A stretch of 57,445 nt of DNA from Pseudomonas oleovorans subsp. oleovorans (GCF_002197815.1 NZ_NIUB01000031.1:1-57445); one strand, 5' to 3'. Counted from the first letter of the stretch, positions 1 through 9,192 are shown. Numbers and translations: made by a program. The notes: generated by a model from the letters alone, not told the origin.

Positions 1-105
1 ATGCCGTTTGAGTTGCTTGCGGCATTTGACCTGCTCATGGCTGTCGACACCATGAACTTGAAAAACCTGCTTTGCCAAATCCACGCCTATGCGTTTAAGT
101 TTCAT
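1..105 (-). CDS. IS110-family transposase, N-terminal fragment cut by window edge
   Basis: Read from an ATG at 105 leftward, the frame stays open for 35 codons to the window edge. The product begins MKLKRIGVDLAKQVFQVHG, which matches the start of IS110-family (DEDD, RuvC-fold) transposases, with the first acidic catalytic residue in the GVDLAK motif. A purine-rich ribosome site (CGGAGGGGGAG) lies just upstream. Only the first tenth of a usual protein of about 320-340 residues is visible, so I cannot tell whether the gene is intact or whether it is of the IS110 or IS1111 subgroup. Confidence 0.85.
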   Translation of the reverse strand, partial: MKLKRIGVDLAKQVFQVHGVDSHEQVKCRKQLKRH

Positions 106-210
106 GCGGGCTCCCCCTCCGGGATTGTTTGTTTCGTAACCTTCAGTCTGGCGCAATGACGCCGTAGGAGGGAGGAGTCCATCTCATTGGGCTACGGCTG
201 TTGCGGCGGT
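1..210 (-). mobile_element. IS110-family insertion sequence, one end
   Basis: The transposase fragment plus about 100 non-coding bases (106-210) form one end of an IS110-family element whose rest lies left of the window. No perfect terminal inverted repeat is visible, as is normal for this family. In the IS110 subgroup the non-coding segment upstream of the transposase encodes the bridge RNA that specifies target and donor, so 106-210 could hold it. The exact outer boundary is not resolvable; I place it before the REP pair at 213. Some IS110 elements of pseudomonads and enterics are known to insert at REP sequences, which fits this neighbour. Confidence 0.6.
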
Positions 211-212
211 CT

Positions 213-260
213 GTAGGAGCCGGCTTGCCGGCGATGATCGCCCGCAAGCGGGCTCCTACG
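213..260. repeat. REP inverted pair at the cca 3' end
   Basis: Two REP-like units face each other: GTAGGAGCCGGCTTGCCGGC and the opposing GCCCGCAAGCGGGCTCCTAC, separated by a few bases (GATGAT). They can fold into a hairpin at the end of the cca transcript. The TAG stop codon of cca (256-258 on the minus strand) is formed by the CTCCTAC edge of the right-hand unit. Confidence 0.8.
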
Positions 261-1488
261 AGGGGGCATGTTGCGCCTTGTAGGCCTTGAGCGCTTGCAG
301 GCGCTCGCGGTTGAGCGCTTCGCCCAGCTCCGCCCCTTTGAATCCCTTCTCCACGAGCGGTTTGACCGGCACCTGCCGCGCTGCTTCGGCAGCACCGAGC
401 AGGTAAGCAGCTTGTGGATAATCGCGCTGCTCCAGACCCAAGCGGCCACGCGCGTCCATCTCGCAGGCGGCGACGAATTCGACGAATCGCTGCGGGCGGC
501 GGAACACGTCGAAGCGTTGCAGCAGTTCCAGTAGTGTCGAGGGTCGCAACTCCAGTGCGCGATGACCGTGGGTATGAAACTCACCGACCAGCATGGCCAG
601 CTCGGCGCAGTCACGCGGCGCCTTGCAGCGCGCGTTAATCGCCTGGATCAGGCGCAGTCCCTTGTGCTCATGGGCGATATGCCGTGGCCACTCGGCTTCC
701 GGTGTCAGGCCTTTGCCGACGTCATGCAGCAGGCAGGCCCAGCGCACGTTCAGCGGCTGGTCGTGCTCGGCACACTGGCGCAGGACGCTGAGCACATGCA
801 CGCCGGTATCGATCTCCGGGTGGTGTGTTTGCGGTTGCGGTACACCGAACAGATCGTCCACTTCCGGCAGCAGGGCTGCCAGGGCACCGCAGTCGCGCAG
901 TACCTGGACGAACACGTCTGGACGCGGCTCCATCAGGGCGCGGGAGATTTCTTTCCAACTGCGTTCAGCGGTGAGGTGGGTCAGCTCGCCGGATTCGGCC
1001 AACTGACGCATCAGTGCCAGGGTTTCAGGTGCGACGCTGAAACCCAGCGGCGCATAGCGTGCGGCAAAGCGGGCGACGCGCAGGACGCGCAACGGATCTT
1101 CGGCGAATGCCGGCGAAACGTGGCGCAGGATGCGGGCTTCAAGATCATGCTGGCCACCGTAGGGATCGATCAGGTTGCCGTGATCATCCTCGGCCATGGC
1201 GTTGACGGTGAGGTCGCGGCGGATCAGATCCTGTTCCAGGGTGACGTCGGGGCTGGCGTGGAAGGTGAAGCCGCCATAGCCGCGCCCGCTCTTGCGCTCG
1301 GTACGGGCCAGTGCGTACTCCTCGCCCGTTTGCGGGTGCAGGAACACCGGAAAGTCGGCGCCCACCGGGCGATAGCCGAGTTCGAGCATCTGCTCGGCGC
1401 TGGCGCCGACCACGACCCAGTCCACTTCACTTACGGGACGGCCAAGCAGGCGATCGCGCACAGCGCCGCCGACTTTGTAGATCTGCAT
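256..1488 (-). CDS. cca: CCA tRNA nucleotidyltransferase (multifunctional, HD domain)
   Basis: Adds or repairs the 3'-terminal CCA of tRNAs from CTP and ATP. The 410-residue product opens MQIYKVGGAVRDRLLGRP, the class II nucleotidyltransferase motif, followed by the acidic pair in SEVDWVVVG that binds metal and the RRDLTVNAMA motif near residue 90. A C-terminal HD domain (WACLLHDVGKG near residue 250) is the part that gives the gamma-proteobacterial enzyme its phosphatase and 2',3'-cyclic phosphodiesterase activity. Length matches the E. coli enzyme (412). It is the last gene of the minus-strand block; its stop codon lies inside a REP unit. Confidence 0.97.
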   Translation of the reverse strand: MQIYKVGGAVRDRLLGRPVSEVDWVVVGASAEQMLELGYRPVGADFPVFLHPQTGEEYALARTERKSGRGYGGFTFHASPDVTLEQDLIRRDLTVNAMAEDDHGNLIDPYGGQHDLEARILRHVSPAFAEDPLRVLRVARFAARYAPLGFSVAPETLALMRQLAESGELTHLTAERSWKEISRALMEPRPDVFVQVLRDCGALAALLPEVDDLFGVPQPQTHHPEIDTGVHVLSVLRQCAEHDQPLNVRWACLLHDVGKGLTPEAEWPRHIAHEHKGLRLIQAINARCKAPRDCAELAMLVGEFHTHGHRALELRPSTLLELLQRFDVFRRPQRFVEFVAACEMDARGRLGLEQRDYPQAAYLLGAAEAARQVPVKPLVEKGFKGAELGEALNRERLQALKAYKAQHAPS

Positions 1489-1545
1489 GTATGTTCCTCC
1501 ACTGAGCGCAGAGGATACCGAAGAACGTGCCGGGTGCGCAGGCGC

Positions 1546-3111
1546 TCAAATCGGCGGGATGATCAGGTCCAGCCTCGGGTAGTCGCTTTCGCCCTCCGAG
1601 CTGCCGCGCGGTGGCACATGCTGAGTGGTGATCAACTGATCGCCCTGGCACACCTCCAGATGAATGTCGAAGCCCCACAGCCGATGCAGGTGCTTGAGCA
1701 CTTCGCCAGTGGAGTCGCCCAGTGGTTTGCGGTCGTGCTGCTGGTGGCGCAGGGTCAGCGAGCGGTCGCCACGGCGGTCGATGTTCCAGATCTGTACGTT
1801 GGGTTCGCGGTTGCCCAGGTTGTACTGGGCGGCGAGCAGTTCACGGATGGTGCGGTAGCCGGGTTCGTCATGAATGGCAGGCACCAGCAGTTCGTCCTTT
1901 TGGTCGTCGTCGAGAATGCTGAACAGTTTGAAGTCGCGAATCACCTTGGGCGAGAGGAACTGCAGGATGAAGCTCTCGTCCTTGAAGCTGGTCATGGCGA
2001 ACTTGAGCGTGGTCAGCCAGTCGCTGCCGGCGATGTCGGGGAACCAGCGCTTGTCTTCCTCGGTGGGGTTCTCGCACATGCGGCGGATGTCGCGGTACAT
2101 GGCAAAACCCAGAGCATAGGGATTGATGCCGCTGTAGTAGGGGCTGTCGAACGGTGGCTGGTAGACCACGCTGGTGTGCGACTGCAGGAACTCCATCATG
2201 AAGCCGTCGGTAACCAGGCCTTCGTCATACAGGTCGTTCATCAGGGTGTAGTGCCAGAAGGTGGCCCAGCCTTCGTTCATCACCTGGGTCTGGCGTTGCG
2301 GGTAGAAGTACTGGGCGATCTTGCGCACGATGCGGATCACTTCGCGCTGCCAGGGCTCCAGCAGAGGTGCGTGCTTTTCCAGGAAGTAGAGGATGTTCTC
2401 CTGTGGTTCGGCGGGGAAACGCTTGCTGTCCTTCTCGCCGCCTTTGTCCGCACTTTTGGGAATGGTGCGCCACAGATCGTTGATCTGCTTCTGCAGGTGT
2501 TCTTCGCGCTCCTTCTGCCGGCGCCGCTCTTCCTCGGCGGAGATGGGATAGGGCCGCTTGTAGCGGTCGACGCCGTAGTTCATCAGGGCATGACAGGAGT
2601 CGAGCAGTTCCTCCACCGCGTCGATGCCGTAACGCTCCTCGCACTGCATGATGTACTGCTTGGCGAACACCAGGTAATCGATGATCGAGCTGGCGTCCGT
2701 CCAGGTGCGGAATAGGTAGTTGCCCTTGAAGAAGCTGTTGTGGCCGTAGCAGGCGTGGGCGATCACCAGCGCCTGCATGCAGATGGTGTTCTCCTCCATC
2801 AGGTAGGCGATGCACGGATCGGAGTTGATCACGATCTCGTAGGCCAGGCCCATCTGCCCGCGCTTGTAGCCTTTTTCGGTGGCCAGGAAGTGTTTGCCGT
2901 AAGACCAGTGGTGATAGCCCAGCGGCATGCCGACCGAGGCATAGGCATCCATCATTTGCTCGGCGGTGATCACTTCGATCTGGTTGGGGTAGGTGTCCAG
3001 CGCATAACGTTCGGCGATGCGCGCGATTTCCTTGTCGTATTGGCGAATCAGGTCGAAGGTCCATTCCGAACCGGTAGAGATCGGTTGGCGTTTCTTGGCG
3101 GTGGCGCTCAT
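1546..3111 (-). CDS. SpoVR family protein (YcgB-like)
   Basis: A 521-residue SpoVR-family protein. It is recognised by its N-terminal region (WTFDLIRQYDKEIARIAERY) and the histidine-rich conserved segment around residues 95-150, with YHHWSYGKHF and IAHACYGHNSFFKGN. The family occurs in bacteria next to the YeaG kinase and YeaH; its biochemical role is unsettled, and in Bacillus it affects spore cortex. The gene starts 9 bases after the yeaH stop, so the three form one operon in the order yeaG-yeaH-spoVR. Family assignment is sure; function is not. Confidence 0.93.
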   Translation of the reverse strand: MSATAKKRQPISTGSEWTFDLIRQYDKEIARIAERYALDTYPNQIEVITAEQMMDAYASVGMPLGYHHWSYGKHFLATEKGYKRGQMGLAYEIVINSDPCIAYLMEENTICMQALVIAHACYGHNSFFKGNYLFRTWTDASSIIDYLVFAKQYIMQCEERYGIDAVEELLDSCHALMNYGVDRYKRPYPISAEEERRRQKEREEHLQKQINDLWRTIPKSADKGGEKDSKRFPAEPQENILYFLEKHAPLLEPWQREVIRIVRKIAQYFYPQRQTQVMNEGWATFWHYTLMNDLYDEGLVTDGFMMEFLQSHTSVVYQPPFDSPYYSGINPYALGFAMYRDIRRMCENPTEEDKRWFPDIAGSDWLTTLKFAMTSFKDESFILQFLSPKVIRDFKLFSILDDDQKDELLVPAIHDEPGYRTIRELLAAQYNLGNREPNVQIWNIDRRGDRSLTLRHQQHDRKPLGDSTGEVLKHLHRLWGFDIHLEVCQGDQLITTQHVPPRGSSEGESDYPRLDLIIPPI

Positions 3112-3120
3112 GGCAACTCC

Positions 3121-4392
3121 TCAACTCACCAGACGGCGCTGGAACAGTTCGCGGAACACCGGGTAGATGTCCGCGGCGGACACCAGTTGCTGCTGGGCGA
3201 AGCTGTCGGCGAAGGCTTCGGCAACTTGTTCGTACTCGAACCACAACGCCTGGTGTTCGCGTGGGGTGATCTCGACGTAGGTGAAGTACTGCACGAACGG
3301 CATGATCTGGTTGATCAATATATCCCGGCATACCGGTGAATCGTCATTCCAGTTGTCGCCGTCCGATGCCTGGGCGGCATAGATATTCCATTCGTTGACC
3401 GGATAGCGCTCGGCCATCACCTCCTGCATCAGCTTCAGGGCGCTGGAGACGATGGTGCCGCCGGTCTCGCGAGAGTAGAAGAACTCCTCCTCGTCCACTT
3501 CCTTGGCACTGGTGTGGTGACGGATGAACACCACGTCGATCTTGTCGTAGTTTCGTTTGAGGAACAGGTACAGGAGGATGAAGAAACGCTTGGCCACATC
3601 CTTGGTGGCCTGGGTCATGGATCCGGAGACGTCCATCAGGCAGAACATCACCGCCTTGGAGCTGGGGTTGGGCTGCTTGGTCAGTAGGTTGTACTTGAGG
3701 TCGAAGGTGTCGAGAAACGGCACACGATGGATGCGTGCACTGAGCCGCTCGATTTCCTCCTGAATGGCCTGGATATCGCCGAAGTTGTCCGGCTCTTCCC
3801 GGCGTAGTCGTTCCAGTTCGGCCTTGGCTTCGCGCAATTTGGCGCGGCTGGAACCAGACAGGGCGATGCGCCGTGCGTGGGCCGAACGCAGGGTGCGCAC
3901 GATGTTGATGCGCGAGGGGTTGCCCTCGTTGCTGATACCGGCGCGCACGGTCTTGAAGGTTTCCGCACCGGTCAGGTGGCGCTTGACCAGATTGGGCAAC
4001 TCCAGGTCCTCGAACATGAAATCGAGGAATTCCTCCTGGGTGATCTGGAAGACGAACTCGTCCATGCCTTCGCCGGAGTTGCTCGCCTTGCCACTGCCGC
4101 GGCCGGCGCCGCCGCCTTGCGGGCGTGGAATGCGCTCGCCAGTGGTGAACTCCTTGTTGCCGGGGTGGACGATGGTCTGCTTGCCGCCACGGCCATGGTG
4201 CAGCACCGGCTCGTCGATATCACGGCCAGGAATGCTGATCTGCTCGCCGTGCTCCATGTCGGTGATGGAGCGCCGGCTGACGGCTTCCTCCACCGCCTTC
4301 TTGATGTGTTCACGGTAACGCCGCAGGAAGCGCTGGCGGTTAACCGTGCTCTTGTTTTTGCCGTTGAGGCGTCGGTCGATCACGTAGCTCAT
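3121..4392 (-). CDS. yeaH: YeaH/YhbH family protein (DUF444)
   Basis: A 423-residue DUF444 protein. The N-terminal part is basic (RRLNGKNKSTVNRQRFLRRY) and is followed by a glycine-rich linker (PQGGGAGRGSGK, near residue 95) and a von Willebrand A-like domain with the MIDAS-type motif DVSGSMT near residue 255. E. coli YeaH is co-expressed with the kinase YeaG under starvation. Here it lies 74 bases downstream of yeaG and 9 bases upstream of spoVR, supporting one stress module. Length is typical of the family (about 420-430). Confidence 0.95.
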   Translation of the reverse strand: MSYVIDRRLNGKNKSTVNRQRFLRRYREHIKKAVEEAVSRRSITDMEHGEQISIPGRDIDEPVLHHGRGGKQTIVHPGNKEFTTGERIPRPQGGGAGRGSGKASNSGEGMDEFVFQITQEEFLDFMFEDLELPNLVKRHLTGAETFKTVRAGISNEGNPSRINIVRTLRSAHARRIALSGSSRAKLREAKAELERLRREEPDNFGDIQAIQEEIERLSARIHRVPFLDTFDLKYNLLTKQPNPSSKAVMFCLMDVSGSMTQATKDVAKRFFILLYLFLKRNYDKIDVVFIRHHTSAKEVDEEEFFYSRETGGTIVSSALKLMQEVMAERYPVNEWNIYAAQASDGDNWNDDSPVCRDILINQIMPFVQYFTYVEITPREHQALWFEYEQVAEAFADSFAQQQLVSAADIYPVFRELFQRRLVS

Positions 4393-4466
4393 GACGTCTC
4401 CCTAGCCTGCCCATAGCCACAGGCAGGCAGCGAATGACCCGGCACGCGCCGCGCGCCGGATTAGGC

Positions 4467-6389
4467 TTACTGAGACTTGCGAACCCGCAGGTACCACTCC
4501 GATAGCAGACGTACCTGCTTCTCGGTGTAGCCGCGCTCGACCATGCGTTTGACGAAGTCGTTGTGCTTCTGCTGATCCTCCTTGTTGCCCTTGGCGTTGA
4601 AGCTGATGACCGGGAGCAGGTCCTCGGTGTTGGAGAACATCTTCTTCTCGATGACCACGCGCAGCTTCTCGTAGCTGAGCCAGGAGGGGTTCTTGCCATT
4701 GTTGTTGGCACGGGCACGCAGCACGAAGTTGACGATCTCGTTGCGGAAGTCCTTCGGGTTGCTGATGCCGGCCGGCTTCTCGATCTTCTCCAGTTCCTCG
4801 TTGAGCGCCACGCGGTTGAGGATTTCGCCGGTTTCCGGGTCGCGGTATTCCTGATCCTGAATCCAGAAGTCGGCGTACAGCACATAGCGGTCGAAGATGT
4901 TCTGCCCGTATTCGCTGTAGGACTCCAGGTAGGCGGTCTGGATTTCCTTGCCGATGAACTCGATATAGCGCGGCGCCAGGTATTCCTTGATATAGCGCAG
5001 GTAGCGCTCGCGCACCTCGGCGGGGAACTGTTCCTGCTCGATCTGCTGCTCCAGCACGTACAGCAGATGCACCGGGTTGGCGGCGATCTCGTGCGGATCG
5101 AAGTTGAACACCTTGGACAGGATCTTGAAGGCGAAGCGGGTCGACAGACCATTCATGCCCTCATCGACACCGGCGCTGTCGCGGTATTCCTGGATCGACT
5201 TGGCTTTCGGGTCGGTGTCCTTGAGGTTTTCGCCGTCGTAGACGCGCATCTTCGAGTAGATGTTGGAGTTGTCTGGCTCTTTCAGGCGCGACAGGACGGA
5301 GAACTGCGCGAGCATCTTCAGCGTGTCCGGCGCGCAATGCGCCTTGGCCAGCGAGCTGTTGATCAGCAGCTTGTCGTAGATGCGGATTTCATCGGTCACG
5401 CGCAGGCAGTACGGCACCTTGACGATGTAGATGCGGTCGATGAAGGCCTCGTTGTTCTTGTTGTTGCGGAAGCTGTGCCATTCCGATTCGTTGGAGTGGG
5501 CCAGCAGGATGCCGCTGTAGGGAATCGCACCGAGGCCTTCGGTGCTGTTGTAGTTGCCTTCCTGGGTGGCGGTCAGCAGCGGGTGCAGCACCTTGATCGG
5601 CGCCTTGAACATCTCGACGAATTCCATCAGGCCCTGGTTGGCCCGGCACAGCGCGCCCGAGTAGCTGTAGGCGTCGGCGTCGTTCTGCGGGTATTCCTCG
5701 AGCTTGCGGATATCCACCTTGCCGACCAGGGCGGAGATGTCCTGGTTGTTTTCGTCGCCCGGCTCGGTCTTGGCCACGGCGATCTGGTTGAGGATTGAGG
5801 GGTACAGCTTGACCACGCGGAACTGGCTGATGTCGCCGCCGAACTCCTGCAGGCGCTTGGTGGCCCACGGCGACATGATCGAGCTGAGGTAACGGCGCGG
5901 GATGCCGTAGTCCTCTTCGAGAATGGCGCCGTCTTCGGTGGCGTTGAACAGCCCCAGCGGCGACTCGAACACCGGCGAGCCCTTGATGGCGTAGAAGGGC
6001 ACCTTCTCCATCAGTTGCTTGAGCTTTTCCGCCAGCGAGGATTTACCGCCACCCACCGGGCCGAGCAGATAGAGAATCTGCTTCTTCTCTTCCAGGCCCT
6101 GCGCGGCATGCCTGAAGTAGGAGACGATCTGGTCGATGCACTCTTCCATGCCGTGGAAGTCGGCGAAGGCCGGATAGCGGCGGATGACCTTATTGGAGAA
6201 GATGCGTGACAGCCGTGAATCGCTGGAAGTGTCCAGCAGTTCCGGCTCGCCAATGGCCATCAGCAGGCGCTCGGCCGCAGTGGCGTAGGCGCTGCGATCC
6301 TGTTTGCACAGTTCGAGGTACTCCTGCAGCGAGTAATCCTCCTGGCGGGTCGCCTCGAAACGTTGTTGGAAGTGACTGAAAATGCTCAT
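4467..6389 (-). CDS. yeaG: PrkA-type serine protein kinase YeaG
   Basis: A 640-residue PrkA/YeaG protein: an AAA-type ATPase N-terminal part with Walker A GPVGGGKS at residues 110-117, and a C-terminal PrkA domain. E. coli YeaG is a starvation-induced kinase acting with YeaH. The frame is open 66 codons further upstream, but the start MSIFSHFQQRF at 6389 gives the family length and has a good ribosome site (GAGGTGAAGTC-ATG); the longer version has none. The 283 bases between this start and glpE hold no gene; I see no clear sigma54 or sigma70 promoter there, though yeaG is stress-controlled in relatives. Confidence 0.96.
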   Translation of the reverse strand: MSIFSHFQQRFEATRQEDYSLQEYLELCKQDRSAYATAAERLLMAIGEPELLDTSSDSRLSRIFSNKVIRRYPAFADFHGMEECIDQIVSYFRHAAQGLEEKKQILYLLGPVGGGKSSLAEKLKQLMEKVPFYAIKGSPVFESPLGLFNATEDGAILEEDYGIPRRYLSSIMSPWATKRLQEFGGDISQFRVVKLYPSILNQIAVAKTEPGDENNQDISALVGKVDIRKLEEYPQNDADAYSYSGALCRANQGLMEFVEMFKAPIKVLHPLLTATQEGNYNSTEGLGAIPYSGILLAHSNESEWHSFRNNKNNEAFIDRIYIVKVPYCLRVTDEIRIYDKLLINSSLAKAHCAPDTLKMLAQFSVLSRLKEPDNSNIYSKMRVYDGENLKDTDPKAKSIQEYRDSAGVDEGMNGLSTRFAFKILSKVFNFDPHEIAANPVHLLYVLEQQIEQEQFPAEVRERYLRYIKEYLAPRYIEFIGKEIQTAYLESYSEYGQNIFDRYVLYADFWIQDQEYRDPETGEILNRVALNEELEKIEKPAGISNPKDFRNEIVNFVLRARANNNGKNPSWLSYEKLRVVIEKKMFSNTEDLLPVISFNAKGNKEDQQKHNDFVKRMVERGYTEKQVRLLSEWYLRVRKSQ

Positions 6390-6672
6390 GACTTCACCTC
6401 GCTCGATGCTGAAAGCTGGCTCGGGATCGGTCGTGCGTGCAGGTGCTGGGTAACTCCGGCTCCGAAGAAGTCGGGAACAATCCCCCAAAACCCAAAAGTC
6501 GTTACCGATGGCCCGATGCCGGTTTGCCGGCTCTACCTTCAGTGGGATGGCCTGATTAACAGAATAGTTCGTTCTGCAGAGCGTCAAGGGCGGGACAGCG
6601 ATAACGGGATGTTACCGTGCGTCGGGGAAGGGCGGCAGGCCAGAGCGGGCGCGGCCTGCCGGCTGAAGAAAT

Positions 6673-7002
6673 TTATTCTTCGCTGCTTTGCGCGGTTTCG
6701 CTCGGGTAAGTGGCGTGCCACAACTCGAAACCACCGTCGAGGCTGTACACCTCGGAGAAACCCTGGGCGACCAGGTAGGCTGCGGCGCCCTGGCTGGAGT
6801 TGCCGTGGTAGCAGGAGACGATCAGTGGCGCGTCGAGGTCGGCGTGGCTGATGAAGTCATGCAGTGAGTGGTTGTCCAGGTGGCGCGAGCCGCTGATATG
6901 GCCATTGGCAAAGCTGTGCGGGTCGCGGATGTCGACCACGACGGCGCCCTGGGCGCGCAGTTCCTGCGCCTGTTGCGGGGAGATACGCTTGAATTCGCTC
7001 AT
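6673..7002 (-). CDS. glpE: Thiosulfate sulfurtransferase GlpE (single-domain rhodanese)
   Basis: A 109-residue single-domain rhodanese that moves sulfane sulfur from thiosulfate to cyanide or thioredoxin. Motifs: VVDIRDPHSFANGHI (residues 22-36) and the active-site loop SCYHGNSSQ with catalytic Cys64; E. coli GlpE has its cysteine at 65. Cytoplasmic, no signal peptide. It lies 39 bases after apaH and ends the rsmA-apaG-apaH-glpE run, the same order as in P. aeruginosa. Confidence 0.96.
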   Translation of the reverse strand: MSEFKRISPQQAQELRAQGAVVVDIRDPHSFANGHISGSRHLDNHSLHDFISHADLDAPLIVSCYHGNSSQGAAAYLVAQGFSEVYSLDGGFELWHATYPSETAQSSEE

Positions 7003-7041
7003 GTTGGTGCCTCGCGTGATTCTTGGGGGCGCCTTGGGCGC

Positions 7042-7860
7042 TTATTCCTTGGGACAGGTGCAGCGGTGCAGTGCTCCGCTGTCGACGTCGAGCAGGGTCA
7101 TCGCACCACCCCAGACGCAGCCGGTGTCCAGTGCGTAGAGGCCTGGTTCGCTGCAATTGCCTTCCAGCGCCGCCCAGTGGCCGAAGATGATCTTCTCGCC
7201 GCGCATCTTGCGCTGCGGGTGGCTGAACCAGGGGGCGAAGCCGGGCGGCGCGTTGTCGGCGCCTTCCTTGCTCTTGAGGTCCAGCGTGCCATCTGCCTTG
7301 CAGAAGCGCATGCGGGTGAAATAGTTGGTGATGACGCGCAGGCGGGTTACGCCATGCAGGTCCTTGTGCCACTTGGCTGGTTCGTTGCCGTACATGCCAT
7401 CGAGAAACAGCGGCAGACGGGCATCGTCACGCAGCGCCTCTTCGACCTCGGCGGCACGACGCAGCGCCTTGCTCAGCGTCCATTGCGGCGGGATGCCGGC
7501 ATGTACCAGGGTCACCTTGCGCTCGGCGTCGTGGTGCACCAGCTTCTGCATGCGCAGCCAATCGAGCAGATCGTTGCGGTCCGGCGCATCGAGAATCTCG
7601 CGCAGGGTATCGCCCTTCTTCAGACGCTCGATGTTGTGGGCCACGGCCAGCAGATGCAGATCATGGTTGCCCAGCACACAGGTCACGGCGTGGCGAATGG
7701 AGTAGAGAAAACGCAGGGTCTCCAGCGACTGCGGGCCGCGGTTGACCAGGTCGCCGACCAGCCAAAGCTGGTCTTGCGCGGGATCGAAGGACACTTGCTC
7801 GAGCAGGCACTTGAGCGGTTTGAGGCAACCCTGCAGGTCGCCGACGGCATACACCGCCAT
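7042..7860 (-). CDS. apaH: Bis(5'-nucleosyl)-tetraphosphatase, symmetrical (ApaH)
   Basis: Hydrolyses Ap4A to two ADP, controlling alarmone levels and removing Np4 RNA caps. The 272-residue sequence has the calcineurin-type metallophosphatase signature: GDLQG (7-11), GDLVNRGP (36-43) and GNHDLHLL (64-71), with later metal-binding histidines. The ATG overlaps the apaG stop (TGATG), so translation is coupled to apaG. Confidence 0.97.
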   Translation of the reverse strand: MAVYAVGDLQGCLKPLKCLLEQVSFDPAQDQLWLVGDLVNRGPQSLETLRFLYSIRHAVTCVLGNHDLHLLAVAHNIERLKKGDTLREILDAPDRNDLLDWLRMQKLVHHDAERKVTLVHAGIPPQWTLSKALRRAAEVEEALRDDARLPLFLDGMYGNEPAKWHKDLHGVTRLRVITNYFTRMRFCKADGTLDLKSKEGADNAPPGFAPWFSHPQRKMRGEKIIFGHWAALEGNCSEPGLYALDTGCVWGGAMTLLDVDSGALHRCTCPKE

Positions 7861-8240
7861 CAGTGAAGGGCTCCCGGTACAGCCAGGCGGAAGGGCGCGA
7901 TAGTCGCGTCGAAGCGTTTGCCGTCCTCGGCGAGCATCTGGTAGCTGCCCTGCATGGTGCCGACCTGGGTGGTCATGACCGTTCCGCTGCTGTAGGTGTG
8001 GCTGGCGCCGGGCTCGATATGCGGTTGCTGGCCGATCACGCCGGCGCCGCGCACTTCCTGCACGCGGCCGTCGCCGTCGGTGATGATCCAGTGGCGCGAC
8101 AACAGCTGAGCGGGCAGCTCGCCGTTATTGACGATGGTCACGGTGTAGGAGAACGCGTAGCGGCTCTGCTCCGGCTGCGACTGCGCGGCCAAGTAGCGGG
8201 TGGTGACGCTGACGTCGATCTGATAACAAGGGTCGGACAT
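7860..8240 (-). CDS. apaG: Co2+/Mg2+ efflux protein ApaG
   Basis: A 126-residue ApaG/DUF525 protein of fibronectin III-like fold. Conserved stretches: FSYTVTIVNNGELPAQLLSRHW, the GRVQEVRGAGVIGQQP loop and the YSSGT motif. Genetic work in Salmonella ties the family to cobalt and magnesium efflux, but the mechanism is unclear. It sits between rsmA and apaH, and its stop shares a base with the apaH start. Confidence 0.95.
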   Translation of the reverse strand: MSDPCYQIDVSVTTRYLAAQSQPEQSRYAFSYTVTIVNNGELPAQLLSRHWIITDGDGRVQEVRGAGVIGQQPHIEPGASHTYSSGTVMTTQVGTMQGSYQMLAEDGKRFDATIAPFRLAVPGALH

Positions 8241-8269
8241 GCGAATGATCCGTTGGGCGTGATTGCAGT

Positions 8270-9079
8270 TTAGTCCTGCGCAGCAGAGGGCTGTAGAGCC
8301 AGTTGGTCGGCCAGGCGGACGAAGGCGGCCAGATCCAGTTGCTCGGGGCGCAGGCTGCCGTCGACCCCTGCCGCTTCGATGGCATCGGCGGGCAGCAATT
8401 GCTTGAGCGTGTTGCGCAGGGTCTTGCGGCGCTGGTTGAAGGCCTCACGCACGACGCGTTCGAGCAGGCGATGGTCTTTGGCGGGGTGCGGCAGGGTTTC
8501 ATGCGGCACCAGGCGGACGATGGCCGAGTCGACCTTGGGTGGTGGGTTGAAGGCCCCGGGGCCGACGTTGAACAGGTGTTCCACGCGGCAGTGGTATTGC
8601 ACCATGATCGACAGCCGCCCCCAATCGCCGCCGCCCGGGCCGGCGGCCATGCGCTCGACCACTTCTTTTTGCAGCATGAAGTGCATGTCGCGAATCAGCG
8701 GTGCGTTGTCCAGCAGGTGGAAAATCAGCGGCGTGGAGATGTTGTAGGGCAGGTTGCCGACAACGCGCAGGCTGCGTGGTGGCGCGTCGAGGCGGGCGAA
8801 GTCGAATTTCAGTGCGTCGCCCTGATTCAGGCGAAAACGCGGATTGTCGCCGAACTTGTTTTGCAGGATGGGGATCAGGTCAAGGTCGAGTTCGATCACG
8901 TCGAGCTGCGCGCCGCTGCCGAGCAAACCCTCGGTAATGGCGCCCTGGCCCGGGCCGATCTCCAGCAGGCGTTCGTCTTCCTTGGCGCGAATGGCGCGCA
9001 GGATACGGTCGATCACCCCGGCATCATGCAGGAAGTTCTGGCCGAAGCGCTTGCGCGCGCGGTGTTGGTATTCGGGCAT
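8270..9079 (-). CDS. rsmA: 16S rRNA dimethyladenosine transferase RsmA (KsgA)
   Basis: Dimethylates two adjacent adenines (A1518, A1519) in helix 45 of 16S rRNA during 30S maturation, using S-adenosylmethionine. The 269-residue sequence has KRFGQNFLHD (10-19), the SAM-binding LEIGPGQGAITEGLL (39-53) and the NLPYNIST catalytic motif at 109-116. Length matches KsgA (about 270). It follows pdxA and precedes apaG, the conserved surA-pdxA-rsmA-apaG-apaH order of gamma-proteobacteria. Confidence 0.97.
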   Translation of the reverse strand: MPEYQHRARKRFGQNFLHDAGVIDRILRAIRAKEDERLLEIGPGQGAITEGLLGSGAQLDVIELDLDLIPILQNKFGDNPRFRLNQGDALKFDFARLDAPPRSLRVVGNLPYNISTPLIFHLLDNAPLIRDMHFMLQKEVVERMAAGPGGGDWGRLSIMVQYHCRVEHLFNVGPGAFNPPPKVDSAIVRLVPHETLPHPAKDHRLLERVVREAFNQRRKTLRNTLKQLLPADAIEAAGVDGSLRPEQLDLAAFVRLADQLALQPSAAQD

Positions 9080-9192
9080 GTACGGCTCCGCGCAACGCCT
9101 CGAGTCGTGTTGCTCGAGGCTGGATGCAAAAAAGAAAGTCGCACAGTCTACCAGCGAATGGCGCCGCGGGCGCGGGCCGCGGTCTCAGTGGT

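Noticed and set aside
562..2715. 717-codon plus-strand open frame
   Set aside because: Antisense to cca and spoVR, both well supported by motifs; long shadow frames are expected at this GC content.
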